Shown here piece after piece: positions 16,450-23,443 of a stretch of DNA of 64,000 nt. The DNA is from a bacterium. Its GTDB lineage: Bacteria > Vulcanimicrobiota > Vulcanimicrobiia > Vulcanimicrobiales > Vulcanimicrobiaceae. The stretch lies in the NCBI GenBank assembly GCA_021778415.1, contig JAJYCL010000004.1:53173-117172 (forward strand), in the 5' to 3' direction. The position numbers and the translations under genes were made by a program. The notes below the pieces were generated by a model. It saw nothing but the letters and a program-made list of their open reading frames with translations, made no database searches and had not been told where the DNA came from. Each line of letters opens with the position of its first letter. The stretch's first letter is position 1.

Positions 16450-16923
16450 GTGAGCGGAAAGCGCGACAAAAAGAAAAAGAAAGCCTTTTTCAATGCTCCC
16501 GTTGAGGGCAAAAAGCCCGCCAATGCAAGGTGTCCGTCAGATAAGCAGGTTTTGTCTCGCGGAAATCCCGATGAATGGTTTAGCCAACGCCCAAGCTGGC
16601 GAATAGCGCGTTTACGCATGGAAACGCCGTTTGGTTGGCATGAGGCGGACGAGCAAGAGGTTAAAGATGTCTTCAATACGTTGCGATCCTTTGAAACGAT
16701 GACCTGGTCCGAGATTGTCGGCAAGAATAGTCATCTTATACCAACTTCCGCGCTCTGCAGCGACGCAAAAAGTTGCCCAGAGATCATCGACGTTGCAGAG
16801 GTCATGTCGCTCCGCGTCGCAAGTGCGAAGCGCATATTCGGAATTATGGACGGTGCGGTCTGCACCATCATCTGGTGGGACCCGAGGCACGCCGTCTACC
16901 CGATGAATATCGCGAATAACTGA
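16450..16923 (+). CDS. Putative toxin partner of the Panacea antitoxin
   Basis: 157 residues, GTG start immediately after the antitoxin TGA. The N-terminus is Lys-rich and looks disordered (KRDKKKKKAFF). The folded part runs WRIARLRMETPFGWHEADEQEVKDV, SFETMTWSEIVG, and ends with AKRIFGIMDGAVCTIIWWDPRHAVYP. The last block resembles RelE/ParE-like or related small toxin proteins in which a GxxDG..(L/I)WWDP..(E/A)VYP ending is recurrent. I do not recognise a characterised family. The pairing with a Panacea gene is the main reason to call it a toxin. Codons overlap nothing else, and a transposase remnant on the opposite strand begins just beyond. Confidence 0.6.
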   Translation: MSGKRDKKKKKAFFNAPVEGKKPANARCPSDKQVLSRGNPDEWFSQRPSWRIARLRMETPFGWHEADEQEVKDVFNTLRSFETMTWSEIVGKNSHLIPTSALCSDAKSCPEIIDVAEVMSLRVASAKRIFGIMDGAVCTIIWWDPRHAVYPMNIANN

Positions 16924-16925
16924 AG

Positions 16926-18021
16926 CTAGGCAGGTGACCTGTAGAAGTTAGTCGCTCCCCAATGCGTTCGCTGTGGTAGCTTCGGCATCGCTAACGACCC
17001 GCTCTCGGTTAGGGCGAAGCGCCCATTCTGCCAGAACTCCAGCTCGATCCCGAACCCGTAGAATGATCGCACCAATACGCAGAGATTGTGCGCTTGCGCT
17101 ATGCATGGCACTTCGTTCACTTGCGCGACGGGCGTCTTGGATCGAACGAAGGGGCCAAACTTCACCTTACTCATCGAGAAGGTCGTTTCGACATTCGAAC
17201 GCTCATGATATTTCGCTAGGAACTCTGCCTCGTGGTCTTTGTGAAAATCGAAAGCCTGATTCCAAAGCCACGCTATAGGCGCTCTCGTATTCGACTTGAA
17301 CGGAATATATGCGGCGGCTCCAACCCTTCGAGGTTGCTCCGCCCGCTATATGCTTTGTCGGCAGATAGCGGCTCCATTTCGAAATGCGAAACGGTCCTCT
17401 TGAGCAACGGCACGAGCATTGCCTAGTCGACCCCGTTGCTAGGCGGAACCTCGATGTTCGTCGCGACGTTGATCGTCACGTCCACTATAGCTTGCGCCAT
17501 GACATACGTACTCATAGTGCGCGCTTCGCCGTACAACGTGTCAAACAAACGCTGATAGACCGAACTTGAAAAGCCGGGCGAACCGACAGCGAAGTCTCGC
17601 TCGATTGAGCGCAACGGGCGCGCGCTCTCCTCGATCAAACTCTTAAGCAACGGCGTCAAATCGAGGTTCTCAAGAGCATTAAAATGCTGTTATTGCTCGG
17701 CATCTTGTCGATCAAGCGTAGCGCCTCATGCTCGCGCATATCCGTCATGGCGTCGCGGCCAAAAGTCGTTCCGTAAACTTTCATTACGGCGGAGAATATC
17801 GCATCGCTCAGCGGGATACGCGGGCGGCCACGGTATTGCGAAGGCGATTCGACCGCCTCGCACAGAGACCGCAAGAGAGCGGCTAAGTTCTGCTTCTCGT
17901 GGGTTTGAGCGACCTTACATTCTGGCGTAGGTCCGGCGTGGTCCGTGGTCCGAGCTTGCCTTTGGGCGCCGTGAGGCGGTATCCTTAGCAGTCGTTGGAA
18001 TGAGCTAAATCTCTTGCTCAC
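16926..18021 (-). pseudogene. Frameshifted DDE-type transposase
   Basis: Pieces of one transposase lie in order on the minus strand but in different frames. 18021-17656 gives YRGRPRIPLSDAIFSAVMKV and NNSILMLLRT. 17659-17423 gives PLRSIERDFAVGSPGFSSS and a stalk up to NVATNIEV. Around 17390-17310, EPLSADKAYSGRSNLE contains the Asp of a DDE domain. 17280-17140 gives FLAKYHERSNVETTFSMSKVKFG with the Glu region. 17174-16926 gives VAQVNEVPCIAQAHNLCVLV. At least three frame changes and a missing stretch around 17420 make it non-functional. The blocks match IS4/IS5-like DDE transposases of the kind that end in a conserved SNVETTF..(K)RKFG motif. The exact IS family is not assigned. Confidence 0.88.
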
Positions 18022-18051
18022 GTCACCTGGGCGTTAGCGCGCCCAGGTGAC
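16931..18051. mobile_element. Degenerate insertion sequence remnant
   Basis: The broken transposase is bounded by CAGGTGAC (16931-16938) and its reverse complement GTCACCTG (18022-18029), a short terminal inverted repeat. The right end continues into a perfect 12-bp stem, GTCACCTGGGCG (18022-18033) with CGCCCAGGTGAC (18040-18051). No clear target duplication is seen. The IS has inserted inside the larger inverted-repeat element, after the toxin gene. Confidence 0.6.
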
Positions 18052-18059
18052 CCCAAAGT

Positions 18060-18261
18060 TCCCTGGCAGATGTTTTTGGCACTCACGTGAGAGCCCGGAA
18101 ACTCTTCCAGGATCGGGAGCCCGACCCCCGCCCTTTACGAGGAGCTATTAAAGGGGGCCGGGGCTGCGCTAATAATCTGGGCTCGACGCACGTTTGTTTA
18201 ATCGGGGACACGGGTCCATCACCTCCAGTCGGAAGGCCCACCGTTACAGCGGTGGTTTTTC
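18060..18261 (+). ncRNA. Possible small structured RNA ending in a terminator
   Basis: A 350-bp gap without a gene holds a long GC-rich hairpin (18118-18165: AGCCC pairs with GGGCT and CCCTTTA with TAAAGGG around an 11-base loop, with internal mismatches), then a single-stranded-looking stretch and a Rho-independent terminator at 18238-18260. No open reading frame in the segment resembles a protein. No promoter was found with confidence. It could instead be the leftover 3' end of a lost gene. Confidence 0.3.
18238..18260 (+). terminator. Rho-independent terminator
   Basis: CCACCG (18238-18243), loop TTACAG, CGGTGG (18250-18255), then TTTTT. It faces the plus strand and lies about 110 bp before the 18374 gene, so it ends a transcript that begins upstream within the gap. 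Confidence 0.75.
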
Positions 18262-18317
18262 TAACCTTCGAGTTAAATATATAATTTTTCATCTCGACCT
18301 GTCAAGCTAAAAATTGC

Positions 18318-18363
18318 TTGACCTTGAGAATTGTTTTAAGGTAAACTAACTCATGTGAAGGAG
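18318..18363 (+). promoter_or_regulatory. Promoter with internal inverted repeat, 18374 gene
   Basis: -35 TTGACC (18318-18323), 18-bp spacer, -10 TAAACT (18342-18347). An imperfect dyad ACCTT...AAGGT (18321-18342) spans the spacer, where a repressor dimer could bind. AAGGAG (18358-18363) is the Shine-Dalgarno, 10 bases before the ATG. Confidence 0.6.
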
Positions 18364-18373
18364 CATAACTGAA

Positions 18374-19108
18374 ATGGCTAAGGAGCGAAGCCCCAACTAT
18401 CCTGGCTTTGGGCTGGAAACGGCGGTCCAGTACGTGCAACAAATTTACGATAAAGAACGTCGGAGCGCCGTCCCGGTGGACGTGGCGGCCAAGGCGCTCG
18501 GCTATGCGTCGCCCAGCGGTCCCGCCCTGACGAAGATCGCTTCTTTGCGACAATATGGCTTGGTAGACAAGGCTGGCGCGGGCAGGTTAAAGGTTTCTGA
18601 TCTGGCGCTTGACTTTATCCTTCATGCTTCCGGCGACAGCGAATACCAGAAGGCCGCCCGAACGGCCGCGATGACCCCACCACTATTCCAGCAACTCTTC
18701 AAGGAATATGCCGACGGCTCAAACGACGCAATGAACGCTCACCTGGTCAAAACGCTTAAGTTTTCGCCCGAGGGCTCGGCCCGCGTTATTAAGGCGTACC
18801 GCGACACCGTCTCGTTTGCTAAACTCGTCCCGGGGAGTTATAATGACTTTGAAGAGAGAACGACGGATTACGAGCCGCAGGCTGATTTTGAAGAAAAAAA
18901 GCCTCCCGCTGACACCTCCCCCCATCGAAAGCCCCCGGTAGGAGGCAGCGTGGCGTATTCATGGCCGCTTGGAGGCGGAACGAAGGTCGAGCTTGCCTTC
19001 ACGAGTGAGCCTACCCAGGCCCAACTCGACATAATGTTGGCCCAACTTAAGATTATGCGAGAAGTCGCGCCCATTAAGTTGGGTCCGAGGGCGGAGGGCG
19101 GCGAATAG
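18374..19108 (+). CDS. Uncharacterised protein with helix-turn-helix-like N-terminus
   Basis: 244 residues, ATG 18374. Residues 10-90 look like a winged helix (SAVPVDVAAKALGYASPSGPALTKIASLRQYGLVDKAGAGRLKVSD), followed by a helical region (FQQLFKEYADGSNDAMNAHLVKTLKFSPEGSARVIKAYRDTVSFAKL), an acidic/proline-rich linker (about 165-195), and a C-terminal segment SVAYSWPLGGGTKVELAFTSEPTQAQLD. I do not recognise a named family. Genes like this are common in accessory islands. Together with its promoter dyad it might be a self-regulating DNA-binding protein of the element. Its stop codon lies in the loop of its own terminator. Confidence 0.75.
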   Translation: MAKERSPNYPGFGLETAVQYVQQIYDKERRSAVPVDVAAKALGYASPSGPALTKIASLRQYGLVDKAGAGRLKVSDLALDFILHASGDSEYQKAARTAAMTPPLFQQLFKEYADGSNDAMNAHLVKTLKFSPEGSARVIKAYRDTVSFAKLVPGSYNDFEERTTDYEPQADFEEKKPPADTSPHRKPPVGGSVAYSWPLGGGTKVELAFTSEPTQAQLDIMLAQLKIMREVAPIKLGPRAEGGE

Positions 19109-19121
19109 CCGCTCTTTTTTT
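19098..19121 (+). terminator. Terminator overlapping the 18374 gene stop codon
   Basis: GCGGC (19098-19102), loop containing the TAG stop, GCCGC (19108-19112), then a T-rich run to 19121. The T-run is shared with the start of the right inverted repeat. Confidence 0.8.
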
Positions 19122-19163
19122 AGGCAGATCGCCGCCTTTGTGGGAATCTCGGCCTTCCCAGGC
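19112..19163. repeat. Right 52-bp terminal inverted repeat
   Basis: Reverse complement of 15789-15840 with 5 mismatches. It begins with the T-run of the terminator of the 18374 gene and includes the invariant core GCAGATCGCCGCCTTTGTGG. Outward similarity fades after about 30 further bases. Confidence 0.85.
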
Positions 19164-19764
19164 AAGGCCCGCATATTACCGAAAGCGTCGTGTTTGGCGG
19201 CGACTGCGGTCCATCCAAAGGCGGCTTTCTTGCTGATGATTCGCGTCACGCGAACGATTGATTTAACGTCGTTAAGTCAGCCAAAAGACGTTTTGACTGC
19301 CAGTTGCGGCTGGCCCTGGCGGCAGCCCCTGTGTTGCCAAAGTCAACGGTAATCACATTGGGGTCGCGGCGTTAGCATCCGCAGTTAGATCAGGCCAGTT
19401 CTGATCCGCGGTGCGCGGCACTCCTTCATAGCGCTTTTTGCACTGAGAATGAAAGGTTGCGACCCGAAATCGTAAGGGTCGATCGGTTACGTCCCGCACG
19501 CTCGCCAGTAGCGGCACATTGGACGGACTGCCAAAATGCTTTTAAATGCAATAGAGTCTCACTCGTGCCGATTTGCAGCAGACTGAGAGCAGTTCACTTC
19601 GTTGAAAAATTACGAATAGGAGTCTCGTAGTACTGCACGCCAGCACCGTTCGGCAATGACGTTGCCGATCAAATATCTGCCCTAACGCAGGTTTATCGGA
19701 TGGATACTGGGCAAATTGCGTATTTCAAAATGGCTGATAATTTTGAGGGAGGTATCAGTAGTTT
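19164..19764. other. 600-bp stretch without a recognisable gene
   Basis: No open frame here shows protein-like composition. There is a small palindrome GATCAGgccagttCTGATC near 19388-19407, and an AT-richer stretch from about 19540 that probably holds the promoter of the 19765 gene (GGGAGG lies about 10 bases before its ATG). It may be decayed sequence beside the accessory element. Confidence 0.6.
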
Positions 19765-20670
19765 ATGACGAGAGTAATCATTGCAATATCCTTAGCCCTG
19801 GTCTCTCTTCTCGCGTTTTGCAAAAGCGATTCGCGTACTACTGTCGTTCGTATCCCCGTCGTCAGCCCATTTATTGCCAGTGACTCGGAAGGTGGCTTCT
19901 GGGTAGCGGGTCCATCGCGAGCTATTCACTTCGACAAAGATGGGCAAACGCTACAGACGTTTGCATTGCCAAGCCATGCCGGCTACTGGGTAAATGTAAG
20001 TGGAGGTAGGCCCTGGTTTGTGTCTCGGGAATCGGGGTCGCAGTCACATCGGGTGGACATTGCAACAGTGAGGGCGGGAAGAGTATTGGTGCAATCGCTG
20101 TCGATGCCCGAAGGTGTACTCTCCGTTTCTGTTCTGGGAACGACTGTTTATCTTGCGAATAACGACTCGATTGTCATGGATAGCAATCGACACGTTACGA
20201 CATTCTTGTTGCCAGCGCACTGCAGAGGAGCACGAGCACTCTCTGCAGTTAAAGGGGGCGTATGGGAAGCTTCAAGCCTACATGCGCTCTGTTTTTTCCC
20301 CGCGAATCACATGGCACATTGGAGTATCTATCCAACTGGGATATACGGCCTTTCCAGCATAGCGGTCGATCATAAGGGGGATGTCTGGGCCAGCACAATT
20401 GGTTATAATATTTTGCGTTTCAGGCCGAGGAGCCCCGGATTCAACGTGATTACCACGAAGCCGCTTCAACCATTTTGGCTATCAGCAGGAACCAAAAATA
20501 TTTGGTTTACGGCCCCGCTCCAAAGAGCAATTGGGAGTATCTCAATAGACGGGAGCCATTTTCAAATGCGACAGGTTAATCATCGCGTCGATGGCATCGC
20601 CGCATTGCCTAACGGAGCCGTCCTCTTTGTAGTTAATGATGGCAGGGCAGTAGCGACGTTTAGGCCATAG
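19765..20670 (+). CDS. Secreted beta-propeller-like protein
   Basis: 301 residues, ATG 19765 preceded by GAGGGAGG. The N-terminus is a signal peptide (MTRVIIAISLALVSLLAFCKS); the Cys could be lipid-modified but the lipobox LAFC is weak. The rest has repeats of about 40 residues with the pattern (S/D).(D/K)G.(V/F)W.(A/S) such as IASDSEGGFWVAGPSRAIHF and IAVDHKGDVWASTIGYNILRF, the pattern of NHL, SMP-30 or virginiamycin-B-lyase-like propellers. Most such proteins are extracytoplasmic binding or hydrolase-like folds. There is no catalytic signature I can defend. It stands alone in the accessory region. Confidence 0.7.
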   Translation: MTRVIIAISLALVSLLAFCKSDSRTTVVRIPVVSPFIASDSEGGFWVAGPSRAIHFDKDGQTLQTFALPSHAGYWVNVSGGRPWFVSRESGSQSHRVDIATVRAGRVLVQSLSMPEGVLSVSVLGTTVYLANNDSIVMDSNRHVTTFLLPAHCRGARALSAVKGGVWEASSLHALCFFPANHMAHWSIYPTGIYGLSSIAVDHKGDVWASTIGYNILRFRPRSPGFNVITTKPLQPFWLSAGTKNIWFTAPLQRAIGSISIDGSHFQMRQVNHRVDGIAALPNGAVLFVVNDGRAVATFRP

Positions 20671-20946
20671 ATTTTCAAATTTTGGGATCAATTTTAAGGG
20701 AGTCTCGGCGCGAAAAATAACGCAACTATGGAAGCGCTCATCGGAGCGCCGCTCTAAGACTCAGCGGTGATCAGACTGATTGCTGCTCGTAATACTTGCG
20801 TCGCTGCAAGTAATGACAATCGACAGCGATTTTTATGCGGCAAAACTTTTTAAGGATGACACGCTGATTTGGGGGAAATCGCAAGAGGCTGAAAGGCAAT
20901 GCTAAAATGTATTATCTTGCCTCTAACTGCGGACTCCCCTTACGAG
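20671..20946. other. Intergenic region with small dyads
   Basis: Between convergent genes. It holds GCGCTCatcgGAGCGC (20734-20749) and TACTTGCgtcgctGCAAGTA near 20797-20816, neither followed by a clear T-run. No gene is seen. Confidence 0.5.
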
Positions 20947-21393
20947 TTACTGCGTTGTAAAAGTTCCCACGTCACACGTGTATGAACTACATCCGGAAGT
21001 GGACGGGAATACGACGGTGTATTGCATGTGTGCCGCTAGCGACGTATAGGTGAAAGCGTAGAGCGTGTCGCCAGGAGGCACCGCCGTATGCGGAGCCGGT
21101 AGCGGGCTCGGAATCGCCACGAAAGAATTCGTCGCAACGATGCTAGAACCAACGGCTGGGCTAATGGCCGGGGCTATTGAAAGCACTCCGTTGCTTGAGG
21201 GCGCGGCGACGAGCACGGTAACACTCGCATCAGAAATCGCCGTTGCACCCGACACTGGGTAGATCAGAATGGCTGGAGATATTCCTGGTGCTAGGGCGCA
21301 GCCGCCGTAGCAGCCAGGCGTATCGTGAACCCCGCAACCCGCTAACACGAACATTCCAAAAATAACCGTCGCCGCAAGAATCGCTTTAGACAC
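20947..21393 (-). CDS. Small lipoprotein with Ig-like fold appearance
   Basis: 148 residues from GTG 21393 (MSKAILAATVIFGMFVLAGC, lipobox LAGC). An ATG further upstream (21453) would put the signal inside the chain. The mature region is rich in Ser, Thr, Ala and Val, with PAILIYPVSGATAISDASVTVLVAA and TLYAFTYTSLAAHMQYTVVFPSTSGCSS, which reads like one or two beta-sandwich domains with a final disulfide pair. It overlaps the preceding two-TM protein gene by 8 bp on the same strand, so the two are co-expressed. Function unknown. Confidence 0.7.
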   Translation of the reverse strand: MSKAILAATVIFGMFVLAGCGVHDTPGCYGGCALAPGISPAILIYPVSGATAISDASVTVLVAAPSSNGVLSIAPAISPAVGSSIVATNSFVAIPSPLPAPHTAVPPGDTLYAFTYTSLAAHMQYTVVFPSTSGCSSYTCDVGTFTTQ

Positions 21394-21586
21394 GATCGTC
21401 CCGATCTCCGAGGCCCAATCGTAGCGATCGTTTGCGAGTACGAATATACGCACTAGTACCCGCAGCGATTTGCGCAGCGAGAATACTCCAACGTAGAAAT
21501 AAAGGGAAAGGAAAAAAATGCACGCTCAAACCAGCGATGCAGATAGCAATCAGAGCGGAATCGATGAGATTCGCTTTATTTCTCAT
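21386..21586 (-). CDS. Small two-helix membrane protein
   Basis: 66 residues, ATG 21586 with AGGA five or six bases upstream. It has two hydrophobic helices (LIDSALIAICIAGLSVHFF and LRWSILAAQIAAGTSAYI) and a basic C-terminal tail (RTRKRSLRLGLGDRDDRV). The last 8 bp overlap the start of the lipoprotein gene. The family is not recognised. The good Shine-Dalgarno, short overlap and membrane profile argue for a real gene. Confidence 0.6.
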   Translation of the reverse strand: MRNKANLIDSALIAICIAGLSVHFFPFPLFLRWSILAAQIAAGTSAYIRTRKRSLRLGLGDRDDRV

Positions 21587-21613
21587 AGCTAGTCCTATGC
21601 TCAGGTCGACATC

Positions 21614-21645
21614 AAAAACTGCTCGCAGTGTTGCGAGCAGTTTTT
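21614..21645 (-). terminator. Terminator of rpsO (bidirectional shape)
   Basis: AAAAACTGCTCGCA (21614-21627), loop gtgt, TGCGAGCAGTTTTT (21632-21645): a perfect 14-bp inverted repeat with T-runs on both strands, located 20 bases beyond the rpsO stop. Confidence 0.92.
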
Positions 21646-21665
21646 GAAACGTGCGCGATTCCGCG

Positions 21666-21935
21666 TTAGCGGCGAAGGCCGAGATCGGCGATGAGTTTAC
21701 GATAGCGTTCAATATCTTTTCCGGAAAGATACGTCAGCAGCCGGCGGCGTTGGCCAACCTGCAAAAGCAGGCCTCGGCGGCTATGATGATCTTTTTTGTG
21801 GATTTTGAGGTGCTCCGTCAGCATATTAATCGAGGTCGTCAGAATGGCAACCTGGACTTCGGCGGAACCGGTATCGTTTGCGCCGCGGCCGTATTTAACG
21901 GCGAGCTCGGCTTTTTGTTCTTTGGTCAATGGCAT
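21666..21935 (-). CDS. rpsO: Small ribosomal subunit protein uS15
   Basis: 89 residues, standard length, starting [16 protein letters not shown] at ATG 21935 with AAGGAGC upstream. [51 protein letters not shown] matches uS15 along its whole length, including the His/Asp/Ser cluster that contacts 16S rRNA helix 22. It binds early in 30S assembly and often represses its own mRNA. It is a single-gene transcription unit here, with its own promoter and terminator, not joined to pnp. Confidence 0.97.
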   Translation of the reverse strand: MPLTKEQKAELAVKYGRGANDTGSAEVQVAILTTSINMLTEHLKIHKKDHHSRRGLLLQVGQRRRLLTYLSGKDIERYRKLIADLGLRR

Positions 21936-21961
21936 CGGTACGTGCTCCTTACAACAGGATA

Positions 21962-22037
21962 GGCTCGCTCGGGTGCAGGCTAAAGGTCCGCCCCGGCGAC
22001 TCCGGGACCATACCACAGCCGAGCTCCCCGAGCAAGC
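21962..22037 (-). promoter_or_regulatory. rpsO promoter with large inverted repeat (possible S15 leader)
   Basis: On the minus strand: -35 TTGCTC (22030-22035), 17-bp spacer, extended -10 TGgTATGGT (hexamer 22007-22012). Within 21962-22037 an 11-bp near-perfect outer repeat (GCTTGCTCGGG with CCCGAGCGAGC) encloses an inner hairpin GGTCC...GGACC. Since the promoter lies in the upstream arm, only the inner and downstream parts would be in the mRNA from this start; a longer transcript would carry the full fold. Confidence 0.5.
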
Positions 22038-22051
22038 GTACTTTGTCGCGG

Positions 22052-22792
22052 CTACATATCGAGGCCGCCGTTGACGGTATAGACCGCGCCGGTGATATAC
22101 GCCGAATCGTCTTCGCAGAGGAAGCCGACGACGCGGGCTACCTCTTCAGGCTTGCCCAGGCGGCCGGTGGGGATTTTTGCCACGACTTTGGCCAGCGCAG
22201 CCTCGGGAATCGCCGCGACCATCTCGGTGCCGATGAAGCCGGGGGCTACGACGTTGGCGGTGATGCCCTTGTTGGCGAGTTCCAACGCAATAGATTTCGT
22301 AAAACCGAAGAGACCGGCTTTCGAGGCGGCATAGTTTGCTTGCCCGACATTACCGGTTTCTCCGATCACCGATGAAATGTTCACGACGCGGCCCGAGCCT
22401 CGGCCGATCATATGCTCCAAGACCGCTTTTGTCATGTTGAATGCAGAACTCAGGTTGACCGAAAGGACCTGCTGCCAATCTTCCGGGGACATTTTGCGCA
22501 ACGTCTTATCGATCGTGATACCGGCGTTGTTGATGAGGTAGTCGACACGGCCATGTTTTTCCAGCACTTCGTTCACGACGCGTTGGCAATCGGCGAAATC
22601 ATCGACTCGTCCTTGATGGAGCGAGATGGAGCCTTTTTCGCGTCCGAGCTGAGCAGCAAGATTTTCTGCTTGTTCCTTGCCGCGATTGTATCCGGCAGCG
22701 ACATGCGCACCCTTGCTGACGAAATGTTGCGTGATCGCAGCGCCTATACCGCGCGATCCGCCTGTGATGATGGCGACCTTTCCAGAGAACAT
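22052..22792 (-). CDS. 3-oxoacyl-ACP or acetoacetyl-CoA reductase (FabG/PhaB type)
   Basis: 246 residues from ATG 22792. SDR fold with [10 protein letters not shown] (cofactor glycine loop), NNAGIT, NISSVIG (catalytic Ser) and [18 protein letters not shown] (Tyr/Lys), plus a C-terminal [37 protein letters not shown] that is diagnostic of the FabG/PhaB group. It reduces a beta-ketoacyl thioester with NADPH in fatty-acid or polyhydroxyalkanoate synthesis. Neither fab nor pha partners lie next to it, so the two roles cannot be separated. The upstream part of the longer open frame (to 23023) is not conserved coding sequence. Confidence 0.9.
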   Translation of the reverse strand: MFSGKVAIITGGSRGIGAAITQHFVSKGAHVAAGYNRGKEQAENLAAQLGREKGSISLHQGRVDDFADCQRVVNEVLEKHGRVDYLINNAGITIDKTLRKMSPEDWQQVLSVNLSSAFNMTKAVLEHMIGRGSGRVVNISSVIGETGNVGQANYAASKAGLFGFTKSIALELANKGITANVVAPGFIGTEMVAAIPEAALAKVVAKIPTGRLGKPEEVARVVGFLCEDDSAYITGAVYTVNGGLDM

Positions 22793-23042
22793 CGATAACC
22801 CCCAAAGCGCTGGATGAAATGTAGGCTTGAAGAGTCCGACATCATACGCCCGGCTTCCCCGTGCTTGGCGCAAAGACCAAGCGCGGGGACGTGCTCGGGA
22901 GCGGGAATTGTTCTCAGGCGATGCGCACGTAGCGTCTATGGGTCGCGAGCGTATGCAGGGCGGTCCGTTCGAGCCGCGTATTGGGGTCGCTCCAAAGAGC
23001 CCAAACGATTCGTACCCTGCCATTCCGACGTAAGGAACTCAA

Positions 23043-23423
23043 ATGAAAATTGTTTCTCTGATCGCTCGTATTTTATTGGGAATCATGTTTACCGTATTCG
23101 GATTGAACGGGTTTTTGCAATTCATCCCGGCTCCCCCACTGAGCGGATTGACCGGACAATTTTCCGGCGCGTTGTTTGCGTCGCATTATCTTTACCTGGT
23201 TGCTGGAACCCAGCTCGTGTGCGGCGTGCTCCTTCTGGTGAAGCAGTATGTGCCACTTGCGTTGGTCGCGCTTGCCGCCGTTATCGTGAATATCCTTACA
23301 TTCCACATCACGATGCAGCCAAGCACGATCGCGCCAGCTCTTGTCGTCACCGTCTTGTGGTTTCTTGTCGCGCTCCCCCTGCGCGCTCATTTTGCCCCGC
23401 TACTGACGCGTCAAAGCGACTGA
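23043..23423 (+). CDS. DoxX-like membrane protein
   Basis: 126 residues, ATG 23043 with AAGGAA upstream. Four transmembrane helices: LIARILLGIMFTVFGLNGF, SHYLYLVAGTQLVCGVLLLV, PLALVALAAVIVNILTFHI and ALVVTVLWFLVALPL. The first helix, RxxLGxxFxxFGxNxF, and the GxxQxxxGxxLL motif in the second fit the DoxX/DoxD superfamily. Members are found in electron-transport or stress contexts, but no specific role can be assigned. It is divergent from the fabG-like gene and followed at once by recQ. Confidence 0.8.
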   Translation: MKIVSLIARILLGIMFTVFGLNGFLQFIPAPPLSGLTGQFSGALFASHYLYLVAGTQLVCGVLLLVKQYVPLALVALAAVIVNILTFHITMQPSTIAPALVVTVLWFLVALPLRAHFAPLLTRQSD

Positions 23424-23443
23424 TCGAACATTCTATTGTGCCT

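Noticed and set aside
16931..18051. IS remnant as the source of the 52-bp inverted repeats
   Set aside because: The IS has its own short ends 1.1 kb apart and lies off-centre between the large repeats; the two are unrelated in sequence.
22814..23443. N-terminal extension of recQ to 816 residues
   Set aside because: The added part covers the fabG-doxX intergenic region and the DoxX-like gene; RecQ homology starts at 23444.
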